This document shows, in pieces, positions 1 to 6,739 of a stretch of 20,106 nt of DNA (the first letter of the stretch is position 1; each line of letters starts with the position of its first letter). Under the pieces are notes generated by a model. It worked only from the letters and a program-made list of their open reading frames with translations, ran no database searches and was not told the DNA's origin. The DNA comes from UBA4655 sp964585575. GTDB taxonomy: Bacteria; Planctomycetota; Planctomycetia; Pirellulales; UBA1268. The position numbers and the translations under genes are program-made. The DNA lies in assembly GCA_964585575.1 (NCBI GenBank), contig CAZPEM010000050.1, forward strand, positions 1-20,106, given 5' to 3'.

Positions 1-646
1 CTTCATCAACCGCAACAACCCCGCCAACTTCGAGCGGATCTGGAAGCAGGCCTACTACCTTTACCGACGGATCGGAGCGATTTCGAATCCGCCGGTGCCG
101 TTCGACCAGGTGATGGACTTCTCGATCATCCAGAAGCTCGGCAAGGAACCCAAGTACGCCGAGACGAAGGACGAGTACACGAAGCCTCTCCCGCCGAAGA
201 CGCTCTCGCAGATCCGCGCGGAGAACGAGGAGATTCTCACGAACACGGTCGTGATCCACTTCTTCCCGAACAGCTGGGACCTTCGGAAGAAGATCACCCG
301 TCGGATCGACGGGAAGGACGTCGAGGAGCTCTACGACCCGAGCGTCGACATCGTGCTCGACGAGGTGGCCACGCTCGCCAAACAGTTCGGCGCCGCCCGG
401 ATCGTGATCGAGGGGCACACCGACGGCTCGATGAAGGGGCAGGTTCCCGCCGCGATGGTCCGCGAGCTGTCGCAGCAGCGGGCCGCCTCCGTCAAGGAAG
501 CGATCGTCGCGAAGTTCGATTTTGACGATGGGCGGTTCGCGGTGGACGGCGTCGGCTGGGACCGGCCTGCGGACCCTGAGCATCCTGACAACCACGCGCT
601 CAACCGTCGTGTTGAAATCAAGGTCTACTCCGCGGAAAAGGAGTGA
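1..646 (+). CDS. ABC transporter substrate-binding protein with C-terminal OmpA-like domain (3' part)
   Basis: The frame is open from base 2, so the start lies outside the window and only about 214 C-terminal residues are seen. The last ~110 codons (from about 310) form an OmpA-like peptidoglycan-binding domain. They show a predicted strand followed by IEGHTDG (about 409-429), the helix motif LSQQRAASVKEAI typical of the OmpA NxxLxxxRA region, and the closing NHALNRRVEIKV. The part before it (FINRNNPANFERIWKQAYYLYRR) looks like the end of a periplasmic binding-protein fold. Eight bases downstream begin the permease and ATPase genes of an importer, so this is most likely its binding protein. 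By inference, the OmpA part would tether it to peptidoglycan in the periplasm. The OmpA-like domain is well supported. The binding-protein identity rests mainly on context, because most of that domain is missing. The substrate is unknown. Confidence 0.8.
   Translation, partial: FINRNNPANFERIWKQAYYLYRRIGAISNPPVPFDQVMDFSIIQKLGKEPKYAETKDEYTKPLPPKTLSQIRAENEEILTNTVVIHFFPNSWDLRKKITRRIDGKDVEELYDPSVDIVLDEVATLAKQFGAARIVIEGHTDGSMKGQVPAAMVRELSQQRAASVKEAIVAKFDFDDGRFAVDGVGWDRPADPEHPDNHALNRRVEIKVYSAEKE
636..643 (+). promoter_or_regulatory. Ribosome binding site of the ABC permease
   Basis: AAAAGGAG lies inside the last codons of the upstream gene and ends 10 bases before the GTG at 654. It supports 654 as the permease start over in-frame starts further upstream, which would overlap the OmpA-like domain by more than 100 bases. 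Confidence 0.6.
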
Positions 647-653
647 GGCTGCC

Positions 654-1628
654 GTGGTCGAGCCGAACCGTGACGACGTGCCTCCTGCGGCCTCGGCGCC
701 CGACGCGGGAACGCCGGCGGGCTCTGCGGTGGCTCCGCCGTCGCTGCGCGGTGAGGTCGGCGTCCTGGAGCGGCTTTTCTGGGGCGCGACCTGTCTGGCC
801 GCCGTCGCCGCGGTCTGGTTCTTCGCCACCGCCGGGGAGTCGGAAAGCCGGCTCGTGAGCCCGGCCACGCTCCCGAGCCCCCTGGAGACCGCGAGGGAGC
901 TGCCGCGGGTGATCGGCGAGCGGAGGCTCGTCGCCAACACGCTCGTGACGCTCGAGCGGGTCTGCCTCGGCTTCGGGCTCGCGGCGGCCGTGGGTGTTCC
1001 GCTCGGGGTGCTCGCCGCCTGCTTCCCTGCGGTGCGGGCGTTCCTGGCGCCGCTGGCCGTCTTCGGCCGCAACATCCCGGTCGCGGCCCTCATCCCGCTG
1101 ACGTTCATCCTCTTCGGGATCGGTGAATTCCAGAAGATCATGTTTCTCTTTATCGCGAGCGTGGCCTTCATCCTGAGCGACACGACCTCGGCCGTGCTCG
1201 ACGTGCCGCAGCGGTACGTCGATACGGCCTTGACGCTCGGGGCGAGCCGTAGGCAGATCATCCTCAAGGTGCTCTCGCCGCTGGCGGCGCCCGCGATCTT
1301 CAACTCGCTCCGGCTGCTCTTCGGACTGGCCTTCGGCTACGTCATGCTCGCGGAACTCGTCAAGCTCGGCGGGGATGCCGGCGGGCTCGGCGACCTCATC
1401 ATGGCGTCGCAGCGGCGCAACCAACGCGAGCCGATCCTCATCGTGCTCATCGTCATCCCGCTCGTCGCCTACGGCATCGATCGGCTGCTCTGGTGGCTGC
1501 AGTGCGATCTCTTTCCGTATCGTTACGGCGGGCGTGGAGTCCTGCCCCGGGCGTTTCATGCCGGCTGGCAGTGGATCCGGCGACCGTTTTCGGCCCTCGC
1601 GACGAGTGCAGTCGAGGCGAAGGCATGA
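654..1628 (+). CDS. ABC transporter permease, NitT/TauT (SsuC/TauC) type
   Basis: 324 residues; inner-membrane subunit of an importer. After a Pro/Ala-rich cytoplasmic N-terminus (1-35) comes a first membrane segment (about 42-60). The BPD_transp_1 domain follows, with hydrophobic segments near 103-125, 130-152, 160-178, 218-236 and 260-280. The cytoplasmic EAA-type loop that contacts the ATPase is visible at about 190-209 (DTALTLGASRRQIILKVLSP). The GTG start at 654 is chosen because an AAAAGGAG precedes it and longer starts run through the upstream gene. The stop overlaps the ATPase start by four bases, so the two are co-translated. Family members carry nitrate, taurine, alkanesulfonates, thiamine precursors and others. 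Nothing here fixes the substrate. Confidence 0.9.
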   Translation: MVEPNRDDVPPAASAPDAGTPAGSAVAPPSLRGEVGVLERLFWGATCLAAVAAVWFFATAGESESRLVSPATLPSPLETARELPRVIGERRLVANTLVTLERVCLGFGLAAAVGVPLGVLAACFPAVRAFLAPLAVFGRNIPVAALIPLTFILFGIGEFQKIMFLFIASVAFILSDTTSAVLDVPQRYVDTALTLGASRRQIILKVLSPLAAPAIFNSLRLLFGLAFGYVMLAELVKLGGDAGGLGDLIMASQRRNQREPILIVLIVIPLVAYGIDRLLWWLQCDLFPYRYGGRGVLPRAFHAGWQWIRRPFSALATSAVEAKA

Positions 1629-2488
1629 GCGTCGAACCGACGGCCGCGGCAGCGATGCCGACCCCGGATCGGCCGCCAGCGGTCGAATTTCGCTCGGTGA
1701 CGAAGGTCTACGGCGCCGGCACGAATCGTGCCGCGACCGCGATCGAGAACGTGACTTTCTCGATTCCCGACCTGCCCGACCATGGCGAGTTCTCGGCGTT
1801 TTTGGGCCCGAGCGGCTGTGGCAAGAGCACGGTGCTGCGGCTCGTGGCTGGGCTCGAGCCACAGCACCCGCCGACCTCGGGAGAGGTGCTCGTGCTCGGG
1901 AAGCCGGTGGTGGGGCCGGGGGCCGACCGGGGAATGGTGTTCCAGGACTACACGAGCTTCGACAACCGCACCGTGCTCGACAACGTCGTCTTCGGCCTCG
2001 AGTGCCGTGGCGTGGCACGGAAGGCACGCGAGGCGGAGGGCCGCGACTGGATCGAGCGGGTCGGGCTCGACCCGGTTCGCGATGCCCGGAAGTATCCGCA
2101 CGAACTCTCCGGCGGCATGCGGCAGCGGGTGGCGATCGCCCGCACGCTCGTGCTTCGCCCGCGGATCATCCTCATGGACGAGCCCTTTGGGGCGCTCGAT
2201 CCGGCGACGCGGCTCGACATGCAGGACCTGCTCGTGAAGCTCTGGCGGGAGGTGCAGGCGACGGTGCTCTTCGTGACCCACTCCGTGGAGGAGGCCGTCT
2301 ACCTCGGCGACCGCGTGTTTGTGATGGCGACGACGCCGGGCAGGATCGCCGAGGACATCCCCGTGCCCGCGCCGACGAGGCCGGCCCGCGAGACGCAGCA
2401 GGAACAGTGGTTTCACGACACGGTCAACACGATCCACGAGCGGATCGAGCGGATCGAGGCCGAGGCCGAGCGGCAGGATGCCAAATGA
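1625..2488 (+). CDS. ABC transporter ATP-binding protein, NitT/TauT (SsuB/TauB) type
   Basis: 287 residues; cytoplasmic ATPase that drives the importer encoded just upstream. All nucleotide-binding motifs are intact: Walker A GPSGCGKS (61-68), Q-loop Gln107, signature LSGGM (161-165), Walker B IILMDE (181-186), D-loop GALD, and switch His219 in VTHS. The EEAVYLGDRVFVM stretch after the switch is typical of SsuB/TauB/NrtD proteins. The ATG at 1625 overlaps the permease stop as ATGA, which supports this start over an in-frame upstream ATG at 1493. After about residue 250 comes a charged C-terminal helix (HERIERIEAEAERQ). This looks like a complete three-gene importer (binding protein, permease, ATPase) of unknown substrate. 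Confidence 0.93.
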   Translation: MSVEPTAAAAMPTPDRPPAVEFRSVTKVYGAGTNRAATAIENVTFSIPDLPDHGEFSAFLGPSGCGKSTVLRLVAGLEPQHPPTSGEVLVLGKPVVGPGADRGMVFQDYTSFDNRTVLDNVVFGLECRGVARKAREAEGRDWIERVGLDPVRDARKYPHELSGGMRQRVAIARTLVLRPRIILMDEPFGALDPATRLDMQDLLVKLWREVQATVLFVTHSVEEAVYLGDRVFVMATTPGRIAEDIPVPAPTRPARETQQEQWFHDTVNTIHERIERIEAEAERQDAK

Positions 2489-2511
2489 GAACCGTGCCAG
2501 TCACGTCAAGC

Positions 2512-2567
2512 GTGGGTCGGGGGTGCCCCTGCCACGTCGCCGGACGTTCGCTACGGGCTTCCTGGGC
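2512..2567. repeat. Half-unit of a palindromic intergenic repeat
   Basis: 56 bases that align by eye at 47 positions with 2577-2632, one period of 65 bases downstream. It contains the shared core GGACGTTCGCT but lacks the second arm, so it looks like a truncated copy of the element that follows. Confidence 0.7.
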
Positions 2568-2576
2568 AGGACGCGC

Positions 2577-2720
2577 GTGGGACGGGGTTGCCCCTGCCAT
2601 CTCACCGGACGTTCGCTGCGCCCATCCTGGGCTTCGCTCACTCGGAGCTGCCTGCGCTTCGGCATCCATGCCTGCGCTGGCCAGCTACGCCGGCTCCACG
2701 GCAGGGACAACCCCTCCCTG
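2577..2720. repeat. Full unit of a palindromic intergenic repeat
   Basis: Long imperfect palindrome. The left arm GGGACGGGGTTGCCCCTGCC (2579-2598) pairs with the right arm GGCAGGGACAACCCCTCCC (2700-2718). Inside are the core GGACGTTCGCT, a CATCCTGGGCTTCGCTC stretch and smaller hairpins such as GGCATCCATGCC. The same layout recurs at 9660-10066. It fills most of the 327-bp gap between the ATPase gene and the next gene. No protein-coding role is supported: open frames occur in several phases. The remaining bases of the gap (about 2721-2800) show nothing recognisable apart from the next gene's ribosome binding site. Confidence 0.75.
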
Positions 2721-2801
2721 TCGTAAATTTCTCGAGGAGCAGAATCCCGAAAGCCCTCGCCGAAGCGACGGGATCGACATGACGCCAGCATTCGAGGTTC
2801 A

Positions 2802-2808
2802 AGAGGAG
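2802..2808 (+). promoter_or_regulatory. Ribosome binding site of the coiled-coil membrane protein
   Basis: AGAGGAG ends seven bases before the GTG at 2816 and fixes that start. Confidence 0.6.
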
Positions 2809-2815
2809 CCGATTT

Positions 2816-3655
2816 GTGTTTGAGCGTTTCGGCCGGTATTTCAAGGCGGCGTTCGCGACGCGGTGGAACCTGCTCTTCTTCGGGGCGGGCATCGCCGCCG
2901 GCGTGATCAGCGGCTTTCCGGGGATCGTGCTGCCGCTCGTGGCGGCCGGGGAGCTCTACTACCTCGCGAGCATGCTCGGCAACGAGCGGTTCCGGGCGTC
3001 CGTCGACGCGCAGGATGCGAAAAGCCGGCGGGTGGCCGAGGCGGTCGGCTCCCGCGAGGCGTACGAGCGGATCCGAAAGTCGCTGCCGCCCGATCTCCTG
3101 CGGCGGTTCGACCGGCTCCGCGACCACTGCGAGCGGCTCGTGAACCTCGCCGGCAGCCTCGGCGGCGACTCGCCGAAGATCGACGACGGGGCCCTTGCCT
3201 CGCTCGACCGTCTGCTCTGGGGCTACCTGCGGATGATCCGCGGCGCGACGACGCTCTCGGAATTCCTCGACCACACCGACGACGCCGCGATCCGCAAGCG
3301 GATCGGGGAACTCGAGGCCCGGCTCGAGCGGCTGCCGAAAGGGGACGGCGGCCCCGATCCGCTCCGCGCCGCGATCGAGGACAACCTTCGCACGAGCCGC
3401 GAGCGGCTCGACAACATCGACGAGGCCCGTCGGAAGCTCGACGTCATCGCCGCCGAGATCGAGCGATTGGAATCGAAGATCGCGGCGCTCGCCGAGGGAT
3501 CGGTTGCGAAGCGTGACGTCGGCGATCTGGCCCGGCGGGTGGACGAGGTGGCCGAGGGGATGCGTCGGACCGACGAGACGATGCGGCAGCTCCAGCTTCC
3601 GCCGGAACTCGAGGAGTTCGAGGAGCCACCGAGCCTCCTCCGCGAGCACGCCTGA
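2816..3655 (+). CDS. Hypothetical membrane-anchored coiled-coil protein
   Basis: 279 residues; family not recognised. The GTG start has an AGAGGAG seven bases upstream. A short basic N-terminus (MFERFGRYFKAAFATRW) is followed by a hydrophobic stretch at about 18-54 (LLFFGAGIAAGVISG, then IVLPLVAAGELYYLA), which could be two short membrane helices or a hairpin. The rest is strongly helical and charged, rich in Arg, Glu and Leu. A likely coiled coil lies at about 195-230 (EARRKLDVIAAEIERLESKIAAL) and further helices run to the end. Third positions are nearly all G or C, as in neighbouring genes, so it is a real gene. It runs towards the RNA ligase gene, 37 bases away. It sits downstream of the importer but is separated from it by repeats, so a functional link is doubtful. 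Confidence 0.8.
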   Translation: MFERFGRYFKAAFATRWNLLFFGAGIAAGVISGFPGIVLPLVAAGELYYLASMLGNERFRASVDAQDAKSRRVAEAVGSREAYERIRKSLPPDLLRRFDRLRDHCERLVNLAGSLGGDSPKIDDGALASLDRLLWGYLRMIRGATTLSEFLDHTDDAAIRKRIGELEARLERLPKGDGGPDPLRAAIEDNLRTSRERLDNIDEARRKLDVIAAEIERLESKIAALAEGSVAKRDVGDLARRVDEVAEGMRRTDETMRQLQLPPELEEFEEPPSLLREHA

Positions 3656-3692
3656 CGGTGTTTCGGTCCGGTTGCGCGGGTCGGCTGCCGGG

Positions 3693-4709
3693 CTACCGTT
3701 CGGCGAGCAGAAACTCGTTGCTGATCGCCTTGAAGCTGATCGAGCCGCAGAGGCTTCGCACGACGATGCCCTCCCGCTCCTGGGCCTCCTTGGCGGCCGG
3801 GAAGTGATCGCGGTAGCGGCCCCTCGCCCTGTCGAGCAGATCGATCATTGAATAGGCGAACGCTTCGCCGCGTTCCAGCACCGGCACGAAGGGCACGCCG
3901 ATCGCGGCGGCAACCGCCAGGGACTCGTCGAGCGGAAGCCTCGCGCTCGTCGCCGTGTTCACGACGGTGAACACGTAAAAATCGACCTCCTTCAGGCCCA
4001 GCTTGTTGCCCCGGATGCCCGGCCCCACGATCTCGCCCTGGATGGCGATCTCACCACCGAGCGACTCGAGCCCCGCCTTGATTCGGTAGCGGTCGTTCAC
4101 TTTCCAGAACGCATGCTCGGGAGTCTGCTTGTAGCTGTAGTTTCGTCCGCACGCATGAAACTCGCCGTCTTTCGGGTCGATGATGAACGTGCAGCTGGTG
4201 CCGTCGAGCTTGAGGCTGACGTAGTAGGGTTTCCCCGCGAGGGCCGCGAGGAAACGGTGCTCGTCATCCTGCTGCACCCGGATCTCTTCGGTCTTGGGAA
4301 TCGACCAGCGGAAGGGGCGGGTGTCGCCGGCGATCTGGCTGGGGATCGGCGGATCGTGCTGCTCCACGCCGAGAAATTCGGTGAGATCGGAGCCGACCGG
4401 CAGCCCGGCCGCTTCGGGAAAGAGCCCCACCGGCAGGGCGAGTCCCTGGCTCAGGTGCTTCCGGAGCCTGACGGTGCGGAGCTTGAATTTCCCGAGATCG
4501 GGCTTGAACGAGGACGCTCGCAGGAACTCATACCGCACCTCTTCCGGGAGGAGGCTGTCGATCTCGAAGTAGACGCAGGGGTCGCCTTCGCGGAACTCGC
4601 CCTTCTTCGCGACGCACTCCCAGCCGAGCACGCCGACGGCCTCGATGACATCCGTGCCGGCGATCGGGCGGACGTGCTTCACGGTCTGGAGGGAGGCGAG
4701 TTTTCTCAC
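3693..4709 (-). CDS. ATP-dependent RNA ligase, Deinococcus DraRnl (Rnl5) type
   Basis: 338 residues, close to the ~342 of the Deinococcus radiodurans enzyme. The nucleotidyltransferase motifs are in order: motif I KLDGTS with the AMP-accepting Lys167, motif III QGEIVGPGI (224-232), motif IIIa DFYVFTV (243-249), motif IV EGIVVRS (313-319) and motif V SFKAIS with Lys327. Residues 1-120 fit the N-terminal OB-fold module specific to this family (VLGWECVAKKGEFREGD, VYFEIDSLLP). Known members seal 3'-OH/5'-phosphate nicks in duplexes where the 3'-OH strand is RNA, so a repair role is likely. The GTG start at 4709 has no clear Shine-Dalgarno. It overlaps TGA in a frame of the puzzling upstream region (see 4710-5226). 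All catalytic residues are present, so the enzyme should be active. Confidence 0.9.
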   Translation of the reverse strand: MRKLASLQTVKHVRPIAGTDVIEAVGVLGWECVAKKGEFREGDPCVYFEIDSLLPEEVRYEFLRASSFKPDLGKFKLRTVRLRKHLSQGLALPVGLFPEAAGLPVGSDLTEFLGVEQHDPPIPSQIAGDTRPFRWSIPKTEEIRVQQDDEHRFLAALAGKPYYVSLKLDGTSCTFIIDPKDGEFHACGRNYSYKQTPEHAFWKVNDRYRIKAGLESLGGEIAIQGEIVGPGIRGNKLGLKEVDFYVFTVVNTATSARLPLDESLAVAAAIGVPFVPVLERGEAFAYSMIDLLDRARGRYRDHFPAAKEAQEREGIVVRSLCGSISFKAISNEFLLAER

Positions 4710-5226
4710 GGTGGAGGAAGGCGGGAGGGAATCCGACCGGCAGGGTGCACCGCGGCTTCGGTGGGAAGTGTACCCGGCAAGACTTTCAGTTGGCGATCGC
4801 CCAGAAGGAAACGGACCGTGAGGTCAAGCTCGCGAAGCAGTTCGGGTTCGTGCAGGAGTCGTCGGGGCCGGAGCAGTTCGCCGCGGCCAACGGCAGCCAG
4901 GATGAGATCGCTGTGGTCGTGCGAGGAAGGTTCGATGGCCGGCCCGTCGGGGAAGCGGGCGGCTACCTCGCCTTTCCCACATACGATTCTCGTGAAGCCC
5001 GCCGATTGAATCGCGGTCCGGCCCCTGCTGCCGCACGACCGCGAGACCTATCCCGCAGGTGCTCCCGCGAGCACGATGGTGTTGACGGGGGTTTGTCGTC
5101 GACGGTGGTTTTCGGATGACTGACCGACACCCGGGTCATACTGAAGCCGCGAGGAGGAAGCCGAGCGGGCGGTGGCGAAATGTCGAGCGACGCGGTAGCC
5201 TTCGGCGTTCGCGGGAGGCAGGTTTC
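4710..5226. other. 517-bp region without an assignable gene; possible decayed coding sequence
   Basis: No ORF here is convincing end to end. On the plus strand, 4745-5119 is open (GTG start, 124 codons). Between about 4787 and 4970 it has coding-like third positions (about 87% G/C by my count) and a plausible peptide (QLAIAQKETDREVKLAKQFG). After ~4975 the composition deteriorates. In register on the minus strand, 5047-4706 is also open (HDHSDLILAAVGRGELL) and its TGA overlaps the RNA ligase GTG as GTGA. That frame has no ATG, GTG or TTG before its conserved-looking part, and a TAG at 5050-5048 interrupts it. Another plus-strand frame at 5010-5080 gives IAVRPLLPHDRETYPAG after a TGA. This looks like a broken gene of unknown family. 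I cannot settle its strand. Confidence 0.35.
5213..5218 (+). promoter_or_regulatory. Ribosome binding site of the TIGR04222-like gene
   Basis: GGGAGG ends eight bases before the ATG at 5227. It decides for this start over an in-frame ATG at 5116, whose extra 37 residues are Arg-rich and noncoding-like. Confidence 0.6.
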
Positions 5227-6723
5227 ATGCCTATCAAACCTGGTCAGCAACTGCTTTGGGACCGGATCCTTACACACCGGTTTGACGACCCGACGGCGCG
5301 GCTGACTTTCACGGCCCGGCTGGCACGGGAAAACGGTTGGTCGATCGGCCGTGCGGTGCGGGTGGTGGATGAGTATCGCCGGTTCGTGTTCCTGGCGATG
5401 ACTGCCGGGGAGTCGGTGACTCCCAGCGAGGATGTCGATCAGGCCTGGCACCTTCACCTTGCCTACACGCACGACTACTGGGGTGCCTTCTGCGGCGACG
5501 TGCTGCGCGCACCTCTGCACCATGGGCCCACACGTGGAGGCGGCGCTGAGGCCACCCGGTACGATCTGCAGTACCGGCGGACGCTGGCTGCGTACGCTGC
5601 CGCGTTCGACGCCCCACCACCGGCCGACATCTGGCCGGCTCCCGACCGACGCTTCGGCACGGACCTCGCCTGGCGGCGCGTGAACATGGCGAGCAACTGG
5701 GTGGTGCCAAAACCACGCTGGCTCCGCGGCCGCTCGCGGCGGGCAACGAGTCTGGCCGGACTGGCTGCAGTGCCTCTGCTGGCAGCGGGGATTCCGAACC
5801 CGCTCGACCTGACCGGCCCGCCGTTCCTCGCGCTCTTCATGGCCCTGGCGACCGGCTCGTTCGTCGCTGGACTGGTGCTGAAGCGCATGTTTCAGCCGCC
5901 GGGCGACCCAATGGTCACCCCCCAGGATCTCGAGCCCCTCGAACTCGCGCTGCTGGCCGACGATGGCTGTTGGCGGTGCGCGGCGACCGGCCTGGCGTCG
6001 CTGTCCATCGCACCCGAACAATCCGCCGAGAATAAAGGCGGCGGTGCAGGCCCGGCCCTCAGAATCATGCCGGAGCCGCCGGCCGGCGCGCCGCCGAACC
6101 TGCAGGCCCTGCATGCCCGCCTCACGGCGCTCGGAAACTGCGGGACCATGGAGGCGATCAAGGCCGCGGCCGACGTGGCTCGCGATGAGTTTGAACCGTC
6201 GCTCGTCTCACGAGGATTGCTCGTGGGCGACTGGTGGACGACCGCGGCGCCGTGGGTAATTCTCGGACCGTCGGCCGGGACCTTCTTGCTGGGAATCACG
6301 AAGATCGCCGTGGGGTTGTCCCGTGGCAAGCCGGTTGGGATCCTGGCGATCGGTTGTGCGGCGCTCGCGCTGCTCAGCCTGCTTGCACTCGCGCGGAAGC
6401 CGCGGCGTACCCGACAGGGAGATGCCGTGGTGCACGGGGCCTGGCGGCACTTTCGTGAGTCGGGCCAGCAGCAGGAATGGACGAGCCGCAGGCGGCCGGA
6501 AGCCGCAGCACAGCCCGTGGTGCTCATGCCGCTGGCCGTCGCACTGCTGGGCATCGAAGCGCTCGGTGGCACCACGCATGCGTTTCTTCACTCGCCTCTC
6601 GAGCGGCTGCGGACCGGCAGTTCGGCATCGGGTGACAGCCTCGGATGCGGCAGTTCCGGCGACGGGGGTGGTGGTTCCGGCGGATGCGGCGGCTGTGGTG
6701 GCTGCGGCGGAGGGGGCGACTGA
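5227..6723 (+). CDS. TIGR04222-like membrane protein with Gly/Cys-rich C-terminus
   Basis: 498 residues. The N-terminal domain contains DVDQAWHLHLAYTHDYW (69-85), the signature also seen in glycine-rich-domain proteins (DUF1399-like) and TIGR04222 proteins. Hydrophobic segments lie at about 176-190, 196-218, 341-362, 368-388 and 430-448, so the middle and C-terminal parts sit in a membrane. The tail after ~465 is low-complexity: Gly and Ser, then GGCGGCGGCGGGGD with repeated Cys, as is characteristic of TIGR04222 proteins. The Cys triplets could bind metal or be modified, but no function is established for the family. The start is fixed by GGGAGG at 5213-5218. It ends 16 bases from the convergent aldehyde dehydrogenase gene. 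Family assignment is from memory of the motif and tail; the function is unknown. Confidence 0.8.
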   Translation: MPIKPGQQLLWDRILTHRFDDPTARLTFTARLARENGWSIGRAVRVVDEYRRFVFLAMTAGESVTPSEDVDQAWHLHLAYTHDYWGAFCGDVLRAPLHHGPTRGGGAEATRYDLQYRRTLAAYAAAFDAPPPADIWPAPDRRFGTDLAWRRVNMASNWVVPKPRWLRGRSRRATSLAGLAAVPLLAAGIPNPLDLTGPPFLALFMALATGSFVAGLVLKRMFQPPGDPMVTPQDLEPLELALLADDGCWRCAATGLASLSIAPEQSAENKGGGAGPALRIMPEPPAGAPPNLQALHARLTALGNCGTMEAIKAAADVARDEFEPSLVSRGLLVGDWWTTAAPWVILGPSAGTFLLGITKIAVGLSRGKPVGILAIGCAALALLSLLALARKPRRTRQGDAVVHGAWRHFRESGQQQEWTSRRRPEAAAQPVVLMPLAVALLGIEALGGTTHAFLHSPLERLRTGSSASGDSLGCGSSGDGGGGSGGCGGCGGCGGGGD

Positions 6724-6739
6724 GCCTGCCTCGAGTCGG

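Noticed and set aside
2501..3649. A 382-codon minus-strand open frame covering the first repeat and the coiled-coil gene
   Set aside because: It runs through the palindromic repeats and mirrors the plus-strand gene, which has a good ribosome binding site.
5060..5145. Promoter for the Gly/Cys-tailed gene (TTGACG at 5082, CATACT at 5137)
   Set aside because: The hexamers are far from correct spacing with each other, and no better pair was found.
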